DNA of 64,000 nucleotides from Gammaproteobacteria bacterium (GTDB lineage Bacteria; Pseudomonadota; Gammaproteobacteria; DSM-16500), in assembly GCA_021324335.1 (NCBI GenBank), contig JAJPJH010000004.1, forward strand, positions 1 to 64,000, given 5' to 3'. Shown one piece after another: positions 52,844-61,659 of the stretch (positions are counted from its first letter, which is position 1; every line of letters begins with the position of its first letter). Both the position numbers and the translations under genes were made by a program. Below the pieces are notes generated by a model. It did not search any database, was not told the DNA's origin, and saw only the letters and a program-made list of their open reading frames with translations.

Positions 52844-53743
52844 TTACAGTTTTGCTCTAAGAGGAAGATGAGATTGCTTTTCAGCACCAGAAGATCTTGC
52901 GCAAGGTTTTCTGGTTAAAAGCATAGAATGCTTATAATCTGAAAGATTATAGAGATTTCTATTTTGCAATTCAGGCCTGATAGCAAGAACCCGAAGCATT
53001 TTTAATGGCATCATGACTTTATTGTCTTTTAATCGAACGATTTTAAGAAACGCATCCCCAATGTCAGAGAGAAATTCATCATGTTTATCATTTGGCACAT
53101 GCTTCATGTGCGGAAGCCATGCTTTTAGAAATAATTCCATATTGCGTTTTGTATCAAATTCATAGGTCATGATCTCGGTTTGCATAGATCGTTTTTCTAA
53201 GCCAGAATCATTGAGTAGTTTTGCATATTTTTCTTGCGTGAAAAAATTATGTGGATTTGTAAATCCTTCAAAATACTTTGACCATTTTGGATTTGCTACA
53301 GTTGACTCAATAGCAGTATAGAGTTCTTCGTGTCTGAGCGGTACCAATAGAATAGCTTTACCATTTTCTGTTAATGAATTTTTAATTCCAGTAAGTGCGT
53401 GAAGTTGTTCTGCTACCCAGTGTAAACAGCAAAATGATGTTACTACATCAAACTGATTCTGAAAAATATTTTTTTGCGCATCCATTACCATAAACCCAAG
53501 ATTGGATTTTTTATATTCTCTAGATGCTGATTGGATCATTTCAGGGGAGAGATCTGTGCCAAGCACCATTCCTTTGTTCGCTATTCCTGCCATATTAGCT
53601 GTTACACGTCCATCACCGCAGCCGATATCAAGAATACGATCAGTAGGTTTAATACCAGCATCTTTTAATAATCGATGAGCGAAATCATATTGAAGGTTTG
53701 AATTATTTTTATATTCACCTGGGTTCGAAAATGAATGTGTCAT
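52844..53743 (-). CDS. SAM-dependent methyltransferase, tandem copy 2
   Basis: 299 residues. Motif I RILDIGCGDGRVTANMAGIANKGMVLGTDLS, then FDVVTSFCCLHWVAEQLHALTGIKNSLTENGKAILLVPLR. Paralogous to the adjacent methyltransferase (12 bases downstream). It is about 40 residues longer, with a basic C-terminal extension ending in RAKL. It overlaps the XRE regulator gene by 4 bases (ATGA), so they are translationally coupled. Confidence 0.8.
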   Translation of the reverse strand: MTHSFSNPGEYKNNSNLQYDFAHRLLKDAGIKPTDRILDIGCGDGRVTANMAGIANKGMVLGTDLSPEMIQSASREYKKSNLGFMVMDAQKNIFQNQFDVVTSFCCLHWVAEQLHALTGIKNSLTENGKAILLVPLRHEELYTAIESTVANPKWSKYFEGFTNPHNFFTQEKYAKLLNDSGLEKRSMQTEIMTYEFDTKRNMELFLKAWLPHMKHVPNDKHDEFLSDIGDAFLKIVRLKDNKVMMPLKMLRVLAIRPELQNRNLYNLSDYKHSMLLTRKPCARSSGAEKQSHLPLRAKL

Positions 53744-54327
53744 ATATTTACGGCCTGTTCGTTTGTTTCCTGAGTTAATTCTTGTAATTGTCTTTTAAAG
53801 ATAGTAATTGCTAAATTGACCATGGTTAATTGATCTTTGTGGGAATCGCTGGTGAGAATGATGTCTTTGTATATTTCAATTGCATGATTAGAAACTAAAT
53901 TCAAATCAATGTTCATATTACAATTTTTTAATACTTCAATTATTTCAATGATGATCTTGGAGAACAGAATTGGGTCTACATTCTGAAGTTTTTCACCGGC
54001 AACAATTTGCTGCTTAATTATTCTTTTATTACCTTTGTAATTGAGTAGTTTAAGGTATTCTTCTTCAGTCAGGTCAGATGTATCTTCTGATCCGGCTGAA
54101 CCAAAATAGGGTGATCCAATACCCGTCATTAGCCAAGCAGGATTTAATTGAAGTAGTTCGGCGTATTTTTCAGCAATATCTGGCATTAATTTGCGTTTGC
54201 CTGTTTCATGCATGTTGTATGTGGAAATAGGAATTTGAAATTTCTCGCAGAATTCGGTCGCTGTTTTATACCCAGCGGCCATTCTCGCGGTTCGTAACCT
54301 TGCATGAATGTTTTCTACTTTGGACAT
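53740..54327 (-). CDS. XRE-family repressor-like regulator
   Basis: 195 residues. An N-terminal helix-turn-helix of the XRE/cro type (about 5-60: NIHARLRTARMAAGYKTATEFCEKFQIPISTYNMHETGKRKLMPDIAEKYAELLQ) is followed by a helical C-terminal part without a protease motif. It is divergent from the tra region and its operators lie between them, so it is likely the repressor of conjugation genes and of itself. It overlaps the methyltransferase gene by an ATGA. Confidence 0.82.
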   Translation of the reverse strand: MSKVENIHARLRTARMAAGYKTATEFCEKFQIPISTYNMHETGKRKLMPDIAEKYAELLQLNPAWLMTGIGSPYFGSAGSEDTSDLTEEEYLKLLNYKGNKRIIKQQIVAGEKLQNVDPILFSKIIIEIIEVLKNCNMNIDLNLVSNHAIEIYKDIILTSDSHKDQLTMVNLAITIFKRQLQELTQETNEQAVNI

Positions 54328-54354
54328 TAATTAAACACCTGTTTCGCATTTTTA

Positions 54355-54369
54355 TCTGCAATACGCAGA
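54355..54369 (+). promoter_or_regulatory. inverted repeat near the XRE start
   Basis: TCTGCAATACGCAGA: perfect 5-base arms with a 5-base spacer, 28 bases upstream of the XRE start codon. It matches the TTCTGC-N5-GCAGAA unit found again before the tra genes, so it is likely where XRE represses itself. Confidence 0.6.
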
Positions 54370-54489
54370 AGTTTTCTACATTAAATCAAGTTATTAGATT
54401 AAATTTTATAATTAAATCACCAAGTTAGTTAATGGTTATTGCGGCCATTCTACCCCAGACAAAAATAGAAGCAAACAAAATTTATATTT

Positions 54490-54559
54490 AATTCTACATA
54501 ATGCAGAAATATATTTACATAACGCAGAAATACAGTGTATATTTCTGCAATAAGCAGAA
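54490..54559 (+). promoter_or_regulatory. XRE-type operator cluster before the tra operon
   Basis: Two half-sites (ACATAATGCAGAAAT ending at 54510, ACATAACGCAGAAAT ending at 54531) and one full inverted repeat TTCTGC-AATAA-GCAGAA (54543-54559). They end 20 bases before the first gene of the tra run (54580). Together with the site at 54355 they form a divergent control region for XRE and conjugation genes. Confidence 0.6.
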
Positions 54560-54579
54560 TAATTTTAATAAGGAAATAT

Positions 54580-54810
54580 ATGAAAGCTATTCTCAATAAA
54601 TTAAGAAAAATCAATTTAACCGAAGAGGGATTCCGGGGGAACAGCTACTTGGCGAAATCCTATTATTCTTGTCGTTCCTTTGATTTCAAAATTTCAAATT
54701 TCCCTGATCAACAAGCAATAGCAGAAATTCAAGCAACTGATACAAAGCCGCATTCCAGTGTGATTAGCACTGAATTAAGAAAAGGAAATTCTGCTTATGT
54801 TGATAAATGA
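54580..54810 (+). CDS. small protein, first gene of the tra run
   Basis: 76 residues from the ATG at 54580 (AAGGA upstream). Unrecognised: KAILNKLRKINLTEEGFRGNSYLAKSYYSCRSFDFKISNFPDQQ... It is basic, with no membrane segment. It overlaps the next gene by 14 bases, suggesting co-translation. Possibly a small regulator or accessory factor of transfer; no evidence for a function. Confidence 0.5.
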   Translation: MKAILNKLRKINLTEEGFRGNSYLAKSYYSCRSFDFKISNFPDQQAIAEIQATDTKPHSSVISTELRKGNSAYVDK

Positions 54811-55132
54811 AAAAATTATTTCATATATCTCAATTTCTTTATTGATTGGATGCTTATCCAGTTGTTGTGCAACTCAAGCAGAGATAGAACAGGCTTGTTC
54901 TCTCCATTTAACTCATAAGCCACCAAACTGTTTTGTACAGAGACCTGCGGGCTTATTTCATCCGGCAGAATTTTATACGTGCGATAAGCTAGGTCATTTT
55001 CATAATCAGCAATCGGCACTAGTAAAAGCGAAAGTTGTAAAGCGAAACTCAAAAATTTCTAAATGTTATAAGAAACCTGCTGCTAAATCTATCCATTCAA
55101 TTCAACGTCAAGGAGAGAAGAATGAAGTCTAA
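54797..55132 (+). CDS. small Cys-rich lipoprotein-like protein
   Basis: 111 residues. A hydrophobic N-terminus (ISYISISLLIGCLSSCCATQ) with a lipobox-like LSSC or LIGC is followed by several cysteines (ACSLHL, NCFVQRP, TCDKLGHFH). Likely exported, perhaps lipid-anchored. Overlaps its neighbours on both sides. It has no counterpart in the F plasmid tra region that I can name. Confidence 0.55.
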   Translation: MLINEKIISYISISLLIGCLSSCCATQAEIEQACSLHLTHKPPNCFVQRPAGLFHPAEFYTCDKLGHFHNQQSALVKAKVVKRNSKISKCYKKPAAKSIHSIQRQGEKNEV

Positions 55133-55448
55133 GTTAGTATTAGCCATTCAAGATTTTTTGTTAAGCATATCAATTCAATTGAATAACAAAATAATAAAAA
55201 TTATCAGCGCACTTTGTTTTGTCATTTTATGTCCGACTGCCTTTGCCGATGGAAACGATATTTTGGCTGCTCCCACAAAAGACTTATTCGCAACCTTTGT
55301 TGGCACTGGAATCAATTTATTGTTGTTAACAGAGATTGTGACTGCGGGCTATGTGTTTAGTACCAAAGAAAGAAAATTATCAACTTGGGTTGGTTTGCCC
55401 ATCATTATATTAGTGACAGCCTATGCAAAAACAAAATTTGGAGGATGA
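55122..55448 (+). CDS. traA: F-type conjugative pilin (TraA-like)
   Basis: 108 residues. A long leader (ISALCFVILCPTAFA) with an AFA-type cleavage site leaves a short mature chain with two hydrophobic segments (FATFVGTGINLLLLTEIVTAGYVF and WVGLPIIILVTAYAKTKFGG), the form of F-like propilin. It lies immediately before traL in the expected order. Overlaps the previous gene by 11 bases. The call rests on size, topology and position rather than clear sequence identity. Confidence 0.75.
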   Translation: MKSKLVLAIQDFLLSISIQLNNKIIKIISALCFVILCPTAFADGNDILAAPTKDLFATFVGTGINLLLLTEIVTAGYVFSTKERKLSTWVGLPIIILVTAYAKTKFGG

Positions 55449-55450
55449 TC

Positions 55451-55735
55451 ATGAATAAATACTATATTCCTCAAAATTTAGATGCGCCATTTAAAATAGC
55501 CTTTTTTACGTTATTTGACCTGGTTGTTATTCTCGTCCCTTTTTTTGTGATTGCTTTTGGTTTTCAGAAACAGGTTTTAGCGCTGATTGTTAGCGCTGGA
55601 TTATTCATAGCTTTAAAAAGAATTAAAGGAGAAGAGGACAATCATTTTTTTAAACACTTTTTATATTGGCATTTTCCGCCATTAGGTCTTTATCAAGCTA
55701 CACCGCCATCGCATGTGAGAGAAATCATAGGATAG
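55451..55735 (+). CDS. traL: TraL-like conjugation protein
   Basis: 94 residues from the ATG at 55451, with GGAGG directly upstream; the longer frame to 55385 overlaps traA. Two hydrophobic segments (FFTLFDLVVILVPFFVIAFGF, VLALIVSAGLFIALK) and the ending FKHFLYWHFPPLGLYQATPPSHVREIIG match TraL of F-type transfer systems. TraL is an inner-membrane component needed for pilus assembly. It starts 2 bases after traA. Confidence 0.85.
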   Translation: MNKYYIPQNLDAPFKIAFFTLFDLVVILVPFFVIAFGFQKQVLALIVSAGLFIALKRIKGEEDNHFFKHFLYWHFPPLGLYQATPPSHVREIIG

Positions 55736-55738
55736 CCC

Positions 55739-56305
55739 ATGAAGCACATACTCAAAAAATCACGTATTCAATATTTAGTCGATAATCGTAACGGCTACTT
55801 ACTACTGGCGAGCGGCTCGATCATTTTAAATATTTTGTTGAGTTTGATTATTTATTACGTGATGGGTTATGAAAGAGTCGTGCTGGTTCCACCTAACATC
55901 ACAAGACAATCATGGGTCAGTCAAAATAGTGTTTCTCCCGAGTATCTTGCATCTATGAGTCTTTTTTTCATGGAACTTCGATTTAATTTGACCCCGTCGA
56001 ATGCCTTGATCCAACGACAACTCTTTTTAGGATATGTAGAACCTTCACAATATGAAAAATTAAAAGCAGAATTGATTGAACAAGAAGAACATTTAAAAAA
56101 AGAACATATTGCCATTTCATTTTATCCAACGGCGTCTCCTTTTGTGGACTCAGACAAGTTAATTGCAAAAGTTTCGGGTGACATTCAGTACGTCGTAGGG
56201 GATTCGTTACAACCCGCCCAACACATCGTTTATCAAATTGCATATCGATTAAGCGGTGGTAAGTTGATGATCCGTTCCATCGAAGAGGTCAAAGAGCATG
56301 AATAA
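55739..56305 (+). CDS. traE: TraE-like conjugation protein
   Basis: 188 residues, exactly the length of F TraE. A single N-terminal membrane segment (GYLLLASGSIILNILLSLIIYYVM) is followed by RVVLVPPNITRQSWVSQNSVSPEYLASMSLFFMELRFNLTPSN, typical of TraE, a VirB5/VirB8-region scaffold protein. It starts 3 bases after traL and overlaps traK by 8 bases. Confidence 0.9.
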   Translation: MKHILKKSRIQYLVDNRNGYLLLASGSIILNILLSLIIYYVMGYERVVLVPPNITRQSWVSQNSVSPEYLASMSLFFMELRFNLTPSNALIQRQLFLGYVEPSQYEKLKAELIEQEEHLKKEHIAISFYPTASPFVDSDKLIAKVSGDIQYVVGDSLQPAQHIVYQIAYRLSGGKLMIRSIEEVKEHE

Positions 56306-57002
56306 ATTTTTATTATTAATGGTGTTATTAATCATCCAGCCTGTGGCTTTCGCATTGCAGGTTAAATCAATTCAAGACAATAAAAGCGTATTAATAAAAA
56401 TTTCTGCTAAAGAACAATCACGGATTTTTGTTTATCACGATAGAATTGCTGTTGTGCGAGGATTAGAGGGTGCCTATGACCTTAAAAAAGATGACAAATT
56501 GGGCGATATTTATATTCAACCCACACCGTATTATCAACAGAGATCATTTAATTTATTTATTACAACTGAGCAGGGGCATACCTATAATTTATTAGTAATG
56601 CCTTTAGATGTTCCGTCAGAAACTATTGAACTAAAACCATTATCGCCTTCGCATCTTATCGCTTCCCGGTGGGAAAAAAATTCTCCCTATGCAGAAACCA
56701 TCATTCAGTTGATTAATGCGATGGTGAATGATGTGAACCCCGATGGTTATGCTGTTATGAATTTAGGCAAAGTTAAACCTAAAAAAATATCCAACTGTTT
56801 AACGATGCGTTTATTAACACTTTATAGAGGAGACAAATTACAAGGCGAAATTTGGCTCGTCAAAAATGAGGGGAAGACTTTCACTTATTTACGATCGAGT
56901 GATTTTTATCAAGGTAATGTCCTGGGTGTCTCAATTCAAAACGAAGGACTTTTACCTTTTGCCGAGACATATCTTTATCGAGTAGTTCGCTATGACGACT
57001 AA
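56298..57002 (+). CDS. traK: TraK-like conjugation protein
   Basis: 234 residues (F TraK 242). A signal peptide (FLLLMVLLIIQPVAFA) and a beta-rich VirB9-like body (RIFVYHDRIAVVRGLEGAYDLKKDDKLGDIYIQPTPYYQQRSFNLFITTEQG...) fit TraK, a component of the outer-membrane core with TraB and TraV. It overlaps traE by 8 and traB by 11 bases. Confidence 0.85.
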   Translation: MNKFLLLMVLLIIQPVAFALQVKSIQDNKSVLIKISAKEQSRIFVYHDRIAVVRGLEGAYDLKKDDKLGDIYIQPTPYYQQRSFNLFITTEQGHTYNLLVMPLDVPSETIELKPLSPSHLIASRWEKNSPYAETIIQLINAMVNDVNPDGYAVMNLGKVKPKKISNCLTMRLLTLYRGDKLQGEIWLVKNEGKTFTYLRSSDFYQGNVLGVSIQNEGLLPFAETYLYRVVRYDD

Positions 57003-58344
57003 AACGATTCAAATAAAAACCAATCAAAAAAGAAATTTTGTCATTCTTTCAACGGTGGTTGGTGTATGTGTTTTTGGTTTAATTGTCATGTTATCTGACC
57101 ATTCACCAAAAGTATCTACGAAGTTAGAAAAGGTGAATTTTGTCAATCCACTCGATCATATTGACGCAGAATCGATTGTTTTAGAAAAAACGCAAAAAGA
57201 AATAAGAGAAACCAAAAAACAAACTGATAACTTACAGGAAAAATACGCTTCTTTATCGTCTGCCAAAAAAACTCAAGATGAAATTACTCAAAAAACGAAT
57301 GAAGAATTGATGACGAGAGTTGTTGCGCTTGAAAAAGAATTATCAGGCATAAAAGGTAATTCTAATTTTCAAAATCCAGCTTCACAAATGCAAGGCAGCA
57401 ATTCATTTCAGGGAAATTTTTTAGCTTCTCCAGGCAGTATACCGCAAGGGCAGGTGAATGGTATCAGTCACACCATACGTGAGGATACGTTGACACTTTC
57501 TCCCAAAGTAACGGCAGAAGAACAAAGACCGTTAAAAAACCCTGATACGTATGTTCCCGCAGGTTCTTTTGTGAATGCCGTCATGTTAAGTGGTGCGGAT
57601 GCTTCCGCTGCGGTGAATTCTCAAGCGAATCCCGAACCTATGGTATTTCGCATCATCGATAATGGCAGTTTACCAAACCATACCATTAGTCACTTAAAAG
57701 GATGCCGAGTGACAGCAGCTGTGATTGGGGACATTTCATCCGAACGTGGAAAAATTCGATTAGAGCGATTAAGTTGCACCTTTCCAAATGGTGAAACTGT
57801 TGAACAAGAGATCGAAGGCACGATTGAAGGTCCTGATGGAAAAAATGGCGTGAGGGGTACACCGCTCTGGCGTGATGGAGCTATGACTCAACGGGTTTTT
57901 GCAGCAGGGTTCTTGTCAGGTGTTGCCAATGGAGTTTCAAGTTCCTACACCACGAATTCTATTTCTCCACAAGGTGCAGTGCAAACCATCAATTCCGGCA
58001 AGATTTTTCAAAATGGTGTGGCAAGTGGCGGTGCAAAAGCCATGGATAAATTGTCTGATTACTACATTCAACGGGCGGAGCAATATCATCCGGTCATTCA
58101 ATTAAGCGCAGGCACCGTCGTTGACGTGTTGTTCTTAAAAGGCTTTTTTCTGGATGGAAAAAAACATGAGAACACGGATCCCGCCGTTGGAAATTATGCG
58201 TCGCGTACGAATTCGCCTTCTTTGTTTCCTAGTCAACCATCGGATCCACAACCATTACCGTTGTCGGATGAAAACGTAAGAAAGATAGAAGAGAGAAGCA
58301 AAGAGTTGGGATTAAGGGTTACTCAATCTCCAAATGTATCTTGA
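56992..58344 (+). CDS. traB: TraB-like conjugation protein
   Basis: 450 residues. An N-terminal membrane segment (FVILSTVVGVCVFGLIVML) is followed by a coiled coil (about 60-120: SIVLEKTQKEIRETKKQTDNLQEKYASLSSAKKTQDE...). The C-terminal VirB10-like beta-barrel includes FVNAVMLSGADAS, CRVTAAVIGDISSERGKIRLERLSCTFPNGE and the assembly region QLSAGTVVDVLFLKGFFL. TraB spans both membranes and forms the transfer-channel core. It overlaps traK by 11 bases. Confidence 0.9.
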   Translation: MTTKTIQIKTNQKRNFVILSTVVGVCVFGLIVMLSDHSPKVSTKLEKVNFVNPLDHIDAESIVLEKTQKEIRETKKQTDNLQEKYASLSSAKKTQDEITQKTNEELMTRVVALEKELSGIKGNSNFQNPASQMQGSNSFQGNFLASPGSIPQGQVNGISHTIREDTLTLSPKVTAEEQRPLKNPDTYVPAGSFVNAVMLSGADASAAVNSQANPEPMVFRIIDNGSLPNHTISHLKGCRVTAAVIGDISSERGKIRLERLSCTFPNGETVEQEIEGTIEGPDGKNGVRGTPLWRDGAMTQRVFAAGFLSGVANGVSSSYTTNSISPQGAVQTINSGKIFQNGVASGGAKAMDKLSDYYIQRAEQYHPVIQLSAGTVVDVLFLKGFFLDGKKHENTDPAVGNYASRTNSPSLFPSQPSDPQPLPLSDENVRKIEERSKELGLRVTQSPNVS

Positions 58345-58356
58345 GGAAAAAATGAA

Positions 58357-58770
58357 ATGATGAAACAAATAAAAATAATTTTGATTCTCACATTATGCAG
58401 TTCTCTATTAAGTGCCTGTTGCAGTATGAATTCAGAATTCGAATGCCCGATGAAACCAGGTATTCGCTGTGAGAGTTTGGACCAAGTGAATGCGAGAGTC
58501 GACCGTGGTGAGATTGGAAAATCTTCTCTTTCATCTTCTTGCGTGAAATGCACCAATTCGATCTCACGATGCCCACTTTTTTATAAAGGTGGAATGGTAA
58601 GAGGAGGACGGGAACCTTTGCGTTATGGTGAAACCGTGATGCGAGTTTGGGTGGCACCCTATGAAGATACCTCAGGCAATTATCATCAAGAAAGTGACAT
58701 TTTTACGGTTGTGAAACCTGCGCATTGGATTGGATATCCACCAAAAGAATCAAAAATGGATGAGGGTTAA
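58357..58770 (+). CDS. traV: TraV-like lipoprotein
   Basis: 137 residues (F TraV 171). A lipoprotein signal ends LLSACCSMN; the mature part has cysteine pairs (ECPMKPGIRCESLDQV, SSCVKCTNS), and ends with the conserved-type MRVWVAPYEDTSGNYHQESDIFTVVKPAHWIGYP. TraV is the outer-membrane lipoprotein of the TraB-TraK-TraV core. It lies 12 bases after traB and 2 bases before traC. Confidence 0.85.
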   Translation: MMKQIKIILILTLCSSLLSACCSMNSEFECPMKPGIRCESLDQVNARVDRGEIGKSSLSSSCVKCTNSISRCPLFYKGGMVRGGREPLRYGETVMRVWVAPYEDTSGNYHQESDIFTVVKPAHWIGYPPKESKMDEG

Positions 58771-58772
58771 TT

Positions 58773-61280
58773 ATGCTGGAAAGAATACGTGGTCTTGGCA
58801 ACCAATTATCAAAATGGGTAGGCGATAAAACTCAGTTTGGCGTCATGACCCATGAGTCATCACTCCCTCATTTAGAAAACGCGATTCACTATACCGCGAT
58901 GTGCAGCTTACTGCCTTATGAAGGTTATGATCCCGAAACAGGCCTTTTTCATAATAAAAAAAGCGATGGCTTTGTCATGGAAGCTTATCCTCTCTTGGGC
59001 AGCAATGAAGAAATTGAAAATATTTTATTTGGCATTTTAACTGACATCTTGCCGAATCACGCGGATTTACAAGTGTTGCTCTGGGCGTCCCCTAAAATAG
59101 GGCATATTCTAAATGCGTTTGAGAAAGAACGCTCTTCTCAGGGCGGCATTTTTGCGTGGCTCGCCAAAAAAAGAACGGACTTTTTAAAGAAAGGTGCTTA
59201 TCAGAGCTTAAATCAATTTGATCATTATCTTTTACGAAATTTTCGACTCATTATTTCTGTTTCAATCAAACGCAAAAAGGAAGAAGACAATTCCCACGAA
59301 TTAATCATGCTGCGGGAAGATGTCATCAATTCCTTAAAATCCATCCAAATGCCAGCAGAACCACTTCACGTCGACTCATTTATTAATCTTATAAGTGATA
59401 TTTTGCATCCCTCCAACGATATTCATGGAAGTCAGCATCAGTGGGATCCCTATGATTCGTTAGCGATGCAAATGGTGGATCCAGAATATTTTGTAAGACA
59501 TTTTGAAGATAAGATCACCTTTGAAAATGAAAACGAAAACATTGAAGCAAGATCATTTACGGTAAAAAAATTTCCAAAAGAAATGCGCCAGTGGAAAATG
59601 ATGGATGCCATAGGCCAGTTATTTAATAATTCTTTACAAATTCCTTGTCCTTTTATTATTTCATTATCCGCAAGATTGATTCCTCATGAAACAGGACACA
59701 TGTCCGAGTCGATCAAGTCCGCAAGTAAGAAGAAAGATGCTAGCACGCAAAGCGCAGATGGCAAGTTGACCGTTGCAAAAGAATACCAAGACACAATTTT
59801 TATCAATCAACGGATTGAAGAAGGAGACCGAAAAGTCAAAACCCATTTCCAAATTATTCTGTTTACTACGGAAAAACAATCAAGCCTTGCTGAAAGAAAA
59901 TTACGTGATTTATATCGCGTGAATGGCTGGGAACTCAAAAAATCTCGTTATCTGCAACTGCAATCTTTTTTGGCAATGCTTCCCATGATGATGTCAGAAG
60001 GGATGTTCGAAGACCTGCAATTTAATGGTCGTTTAAGGACGATTTCGGCATTGAATGTGGCAACCATCTTGCCTTTTCAAGGGGAATGGAAAGGAACGAA
60101 AACACCGAGTTTAATATTGCCAGGTCGACGTGGGCAAATTGCAACTTTTAATCCCTTTGATAACACCGAAGGTAATTACAATCTTGCAATTGCAGCTGCA
60201 TCCGGTAAGGGTAAATCGGTTTTTATCCAGGAATATATTGTTGCTCTATTAAGCGCAGGTGGCAGGGTTTGGGTGATCGATGTCGGACGCTCGTATGAAA
60301 AAACCTGCAAATTGTTAAATGGGACATTTATTGAGTTTACTCGAGAGAATATCATTTGTTTAAATCCGTTTACCTTTATTCATGATTTTAATAGCTCGCT
60401 CATGATGTTAAAGCCATTACTCGCCGCTATGGTCCACCCAACTAGCAATGCGACTGATGAAGAAATTGCATATTTAGAAAAAGCCGCGAAAGCTGCATGG
60501 GAAGAAAAGGGTAATGATGCGACGATTTCAACGGTTGCTCACTGGCTTTCAAACCAAGAACCCTCAGTCTGTCGTAATTTGGCGCATCTTCTCTACAGCT
60601 ATACAAAGGAAGGGATGCACGCAGGATACTTTGAAGGACGATGCAATATTGATTTAAACAATGCCTTTGTTGTCCTTGAATTACAGGAATTAAAGTCCAA
60701 AAAAGATTTACAACAAATCGTTTTGTTACTGTTGATGTATCACATCAGTGAAGCAATGTATTTGGGAGACCGCGCGAAACCCAAATCTTGCATCATCGAT
60801 GAAGCGCCTGACCTTTTTAATAGTGATATAAAAGGTGCAGAAAAATTTGTGAATACGGGTTACAGGCAAGCGAGAAAATATTACGCAAATTTTGTCACCA
60901 GCATGCAAGGCATTAATGATTATTTTAAAAATGAAGCGACGATTGCGATTTACGAAAATTCCGACATCAAAATTATTTTAGGACAAAACCCAGAAACCAT
61001 TGATCAAATCAAAAAATCCGAACGTCTTACTATGGATGCGTATTCGGAACGATTGTTTAAAAGTTTACGAAAAACCGATGAATTTTCGGAATGCATAATA
61101 AAGACGCCATCAGGATTGTCTGTCCATCGCATCATCCTAGACCCTTACGTTCGAACATTATTTTCATCAAAGGGTGAGGAATTTGCCTTGGTGAATGCGT
61201 ATCAAGCGCAAGGTTTAAAACTTGAAAGTGCTATCGAAAAAGTTGCGGAGAAATTTCATCATGAACGCCATTCTTCTTAA
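58773..61280 (+). CDS. traC: TraC-like ATPase (VirB4 type)
   Basis: 835 residues (F TraC 875). Walker A AAASGKGKS (about 475-483) is followed by VWVIDVGRSYEKTCKLLNG, Walker B-like SCIIDEAPDLF and TSMQGINDYF, as in VirB4-type ATPases. The N-terminal part (FFNEKTSDG..., IPCPFIISLSARLIP) fits too. TraC drives pilus assembly at the inner membrane. It overlaps trbI by 20 bases. Confidence 0.93.
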   Translation: MLERIRGLGNQLSKWVGDKTQFGVMTHESSLPHLENAIHYTAMCSLLPYEGYDPETGLFHNKKSDGFVMEAYPLLGSNEEIENILFGILTDILPNHADLQVLLWASPKIGHILNAFEKERSSQGGIFAWLAKKRTDFLKKGAYQSLNQFDHYLLRNFRLIISVSIKRKKEEDNSHELIMLREDVINSLKSIQMPAEPLHVDSFINLISDILHPSNDIHGSQHQWDPYDSLAMQMVDPEYFVRHFEDKITFENENENIEARSFTVKKFPKEMRQWKMMDAIGQLFNNSLQIPCPFIISLSARLIPHETGHMSESIKSASKKKDASTQSADGKLTVAKEYQDTIFINQRIEEGDRKVKTHFQIILFTTEKQSSLAERKLRDLYRVNGWELKKSRYLQLQSFLAMLPMMMSEGMFEDLQFNGRLRTISALNVATILPFQGEWKGTKTPSLILPGRRGQIATFNPFDNTEGNYNLAIAAASGKGKSVFIQEYIVALLSAGGRVWVIDVGRSYEKTCKLLNGTFIEFTRENIICLNPFTFIHDFNSSLMMLKPLLAAMVHPTSNATDEEIAYLEKAAKAAWEEKGNDATISTVAHWLSNQEPSVCRNLAHLLYSYTKEGMHAGYFEGRCNIDLNNAFVVLELQELKSKKDLQQIVLLLLMYHISEAMYLGDRAKPKSCIIDEAPDLFNSDIKGAEKFVNTGYRQARKYYANFVTSMQGINDYFKNEATIAIYENSDIKIILGQNPETIDQIKKSERLTMDAYSERLFKSLRKTDEFSECIIKTPSGLSVHRIILDPYVRTLFSSKGEEFALVNAYQAQGLKLESAIEKVAEKFHHERHSS

Positions 61281-61659
61281 AATTAAAAATATTAAAAATC
61301 AAGCTGCTGCATTATTGAATACGGATAACCCTCATCTATTTTCATGTTTATTTGGGATGTTAGGTGCTTCAATCATTTTTATGATGATTCACATCATAGA
61401 AAAACCGTCTATTAAACTCGGTACCGTCAATATCACTGGCATGGTGGATCACTTTATTAAACAAGAATCCGAAAAAAATATTCAGGGAGAAGTTTTAAAA
61501 AAGGAAGTAAGACAATTTGGCTCCTCCCTTGATAAAGAATTGCAACGATTCTCCAAAGAGAATGGCATTGTTTTGATGCCGTCGGAAGCGATCATTGCAG
61601 GGACGGAAGATTATACATCCCTCATTTATCAAAAAATGCAAACTGCGGGTTTGAAATGA
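61261..61659 (+). CDS. trbI: TrbI-type conjugation protein (F type)
   Basis: 132 residues from the ATG at 61261 (F TrbI 128); a start at 61222 would only extend into traC. One membrane segment (LFSCLFGMLGASIIFMMIHII) is followed by a periplasmic helical part (IKLGTVNITGMVDHFIKQESEKNIQGEVLKKEVRQFGSSLDKEL). This fits F TrbI, an inner-membrane pilus retraction modulator. Its stop shares ATGA with traW. Confidence 0.85.
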   Translation: MNAILLKIKNIKNQAAALLNTDNPHLFSCLFGMLGASIIFMMIHIIEKPSIKLGTVNITGMVDHFIKQESEKNIQGEVLKKEVRQFGSSLDKELQRFSKENGIVLMPSEAIIAGTEDYTSLIYQKMQTAGLK

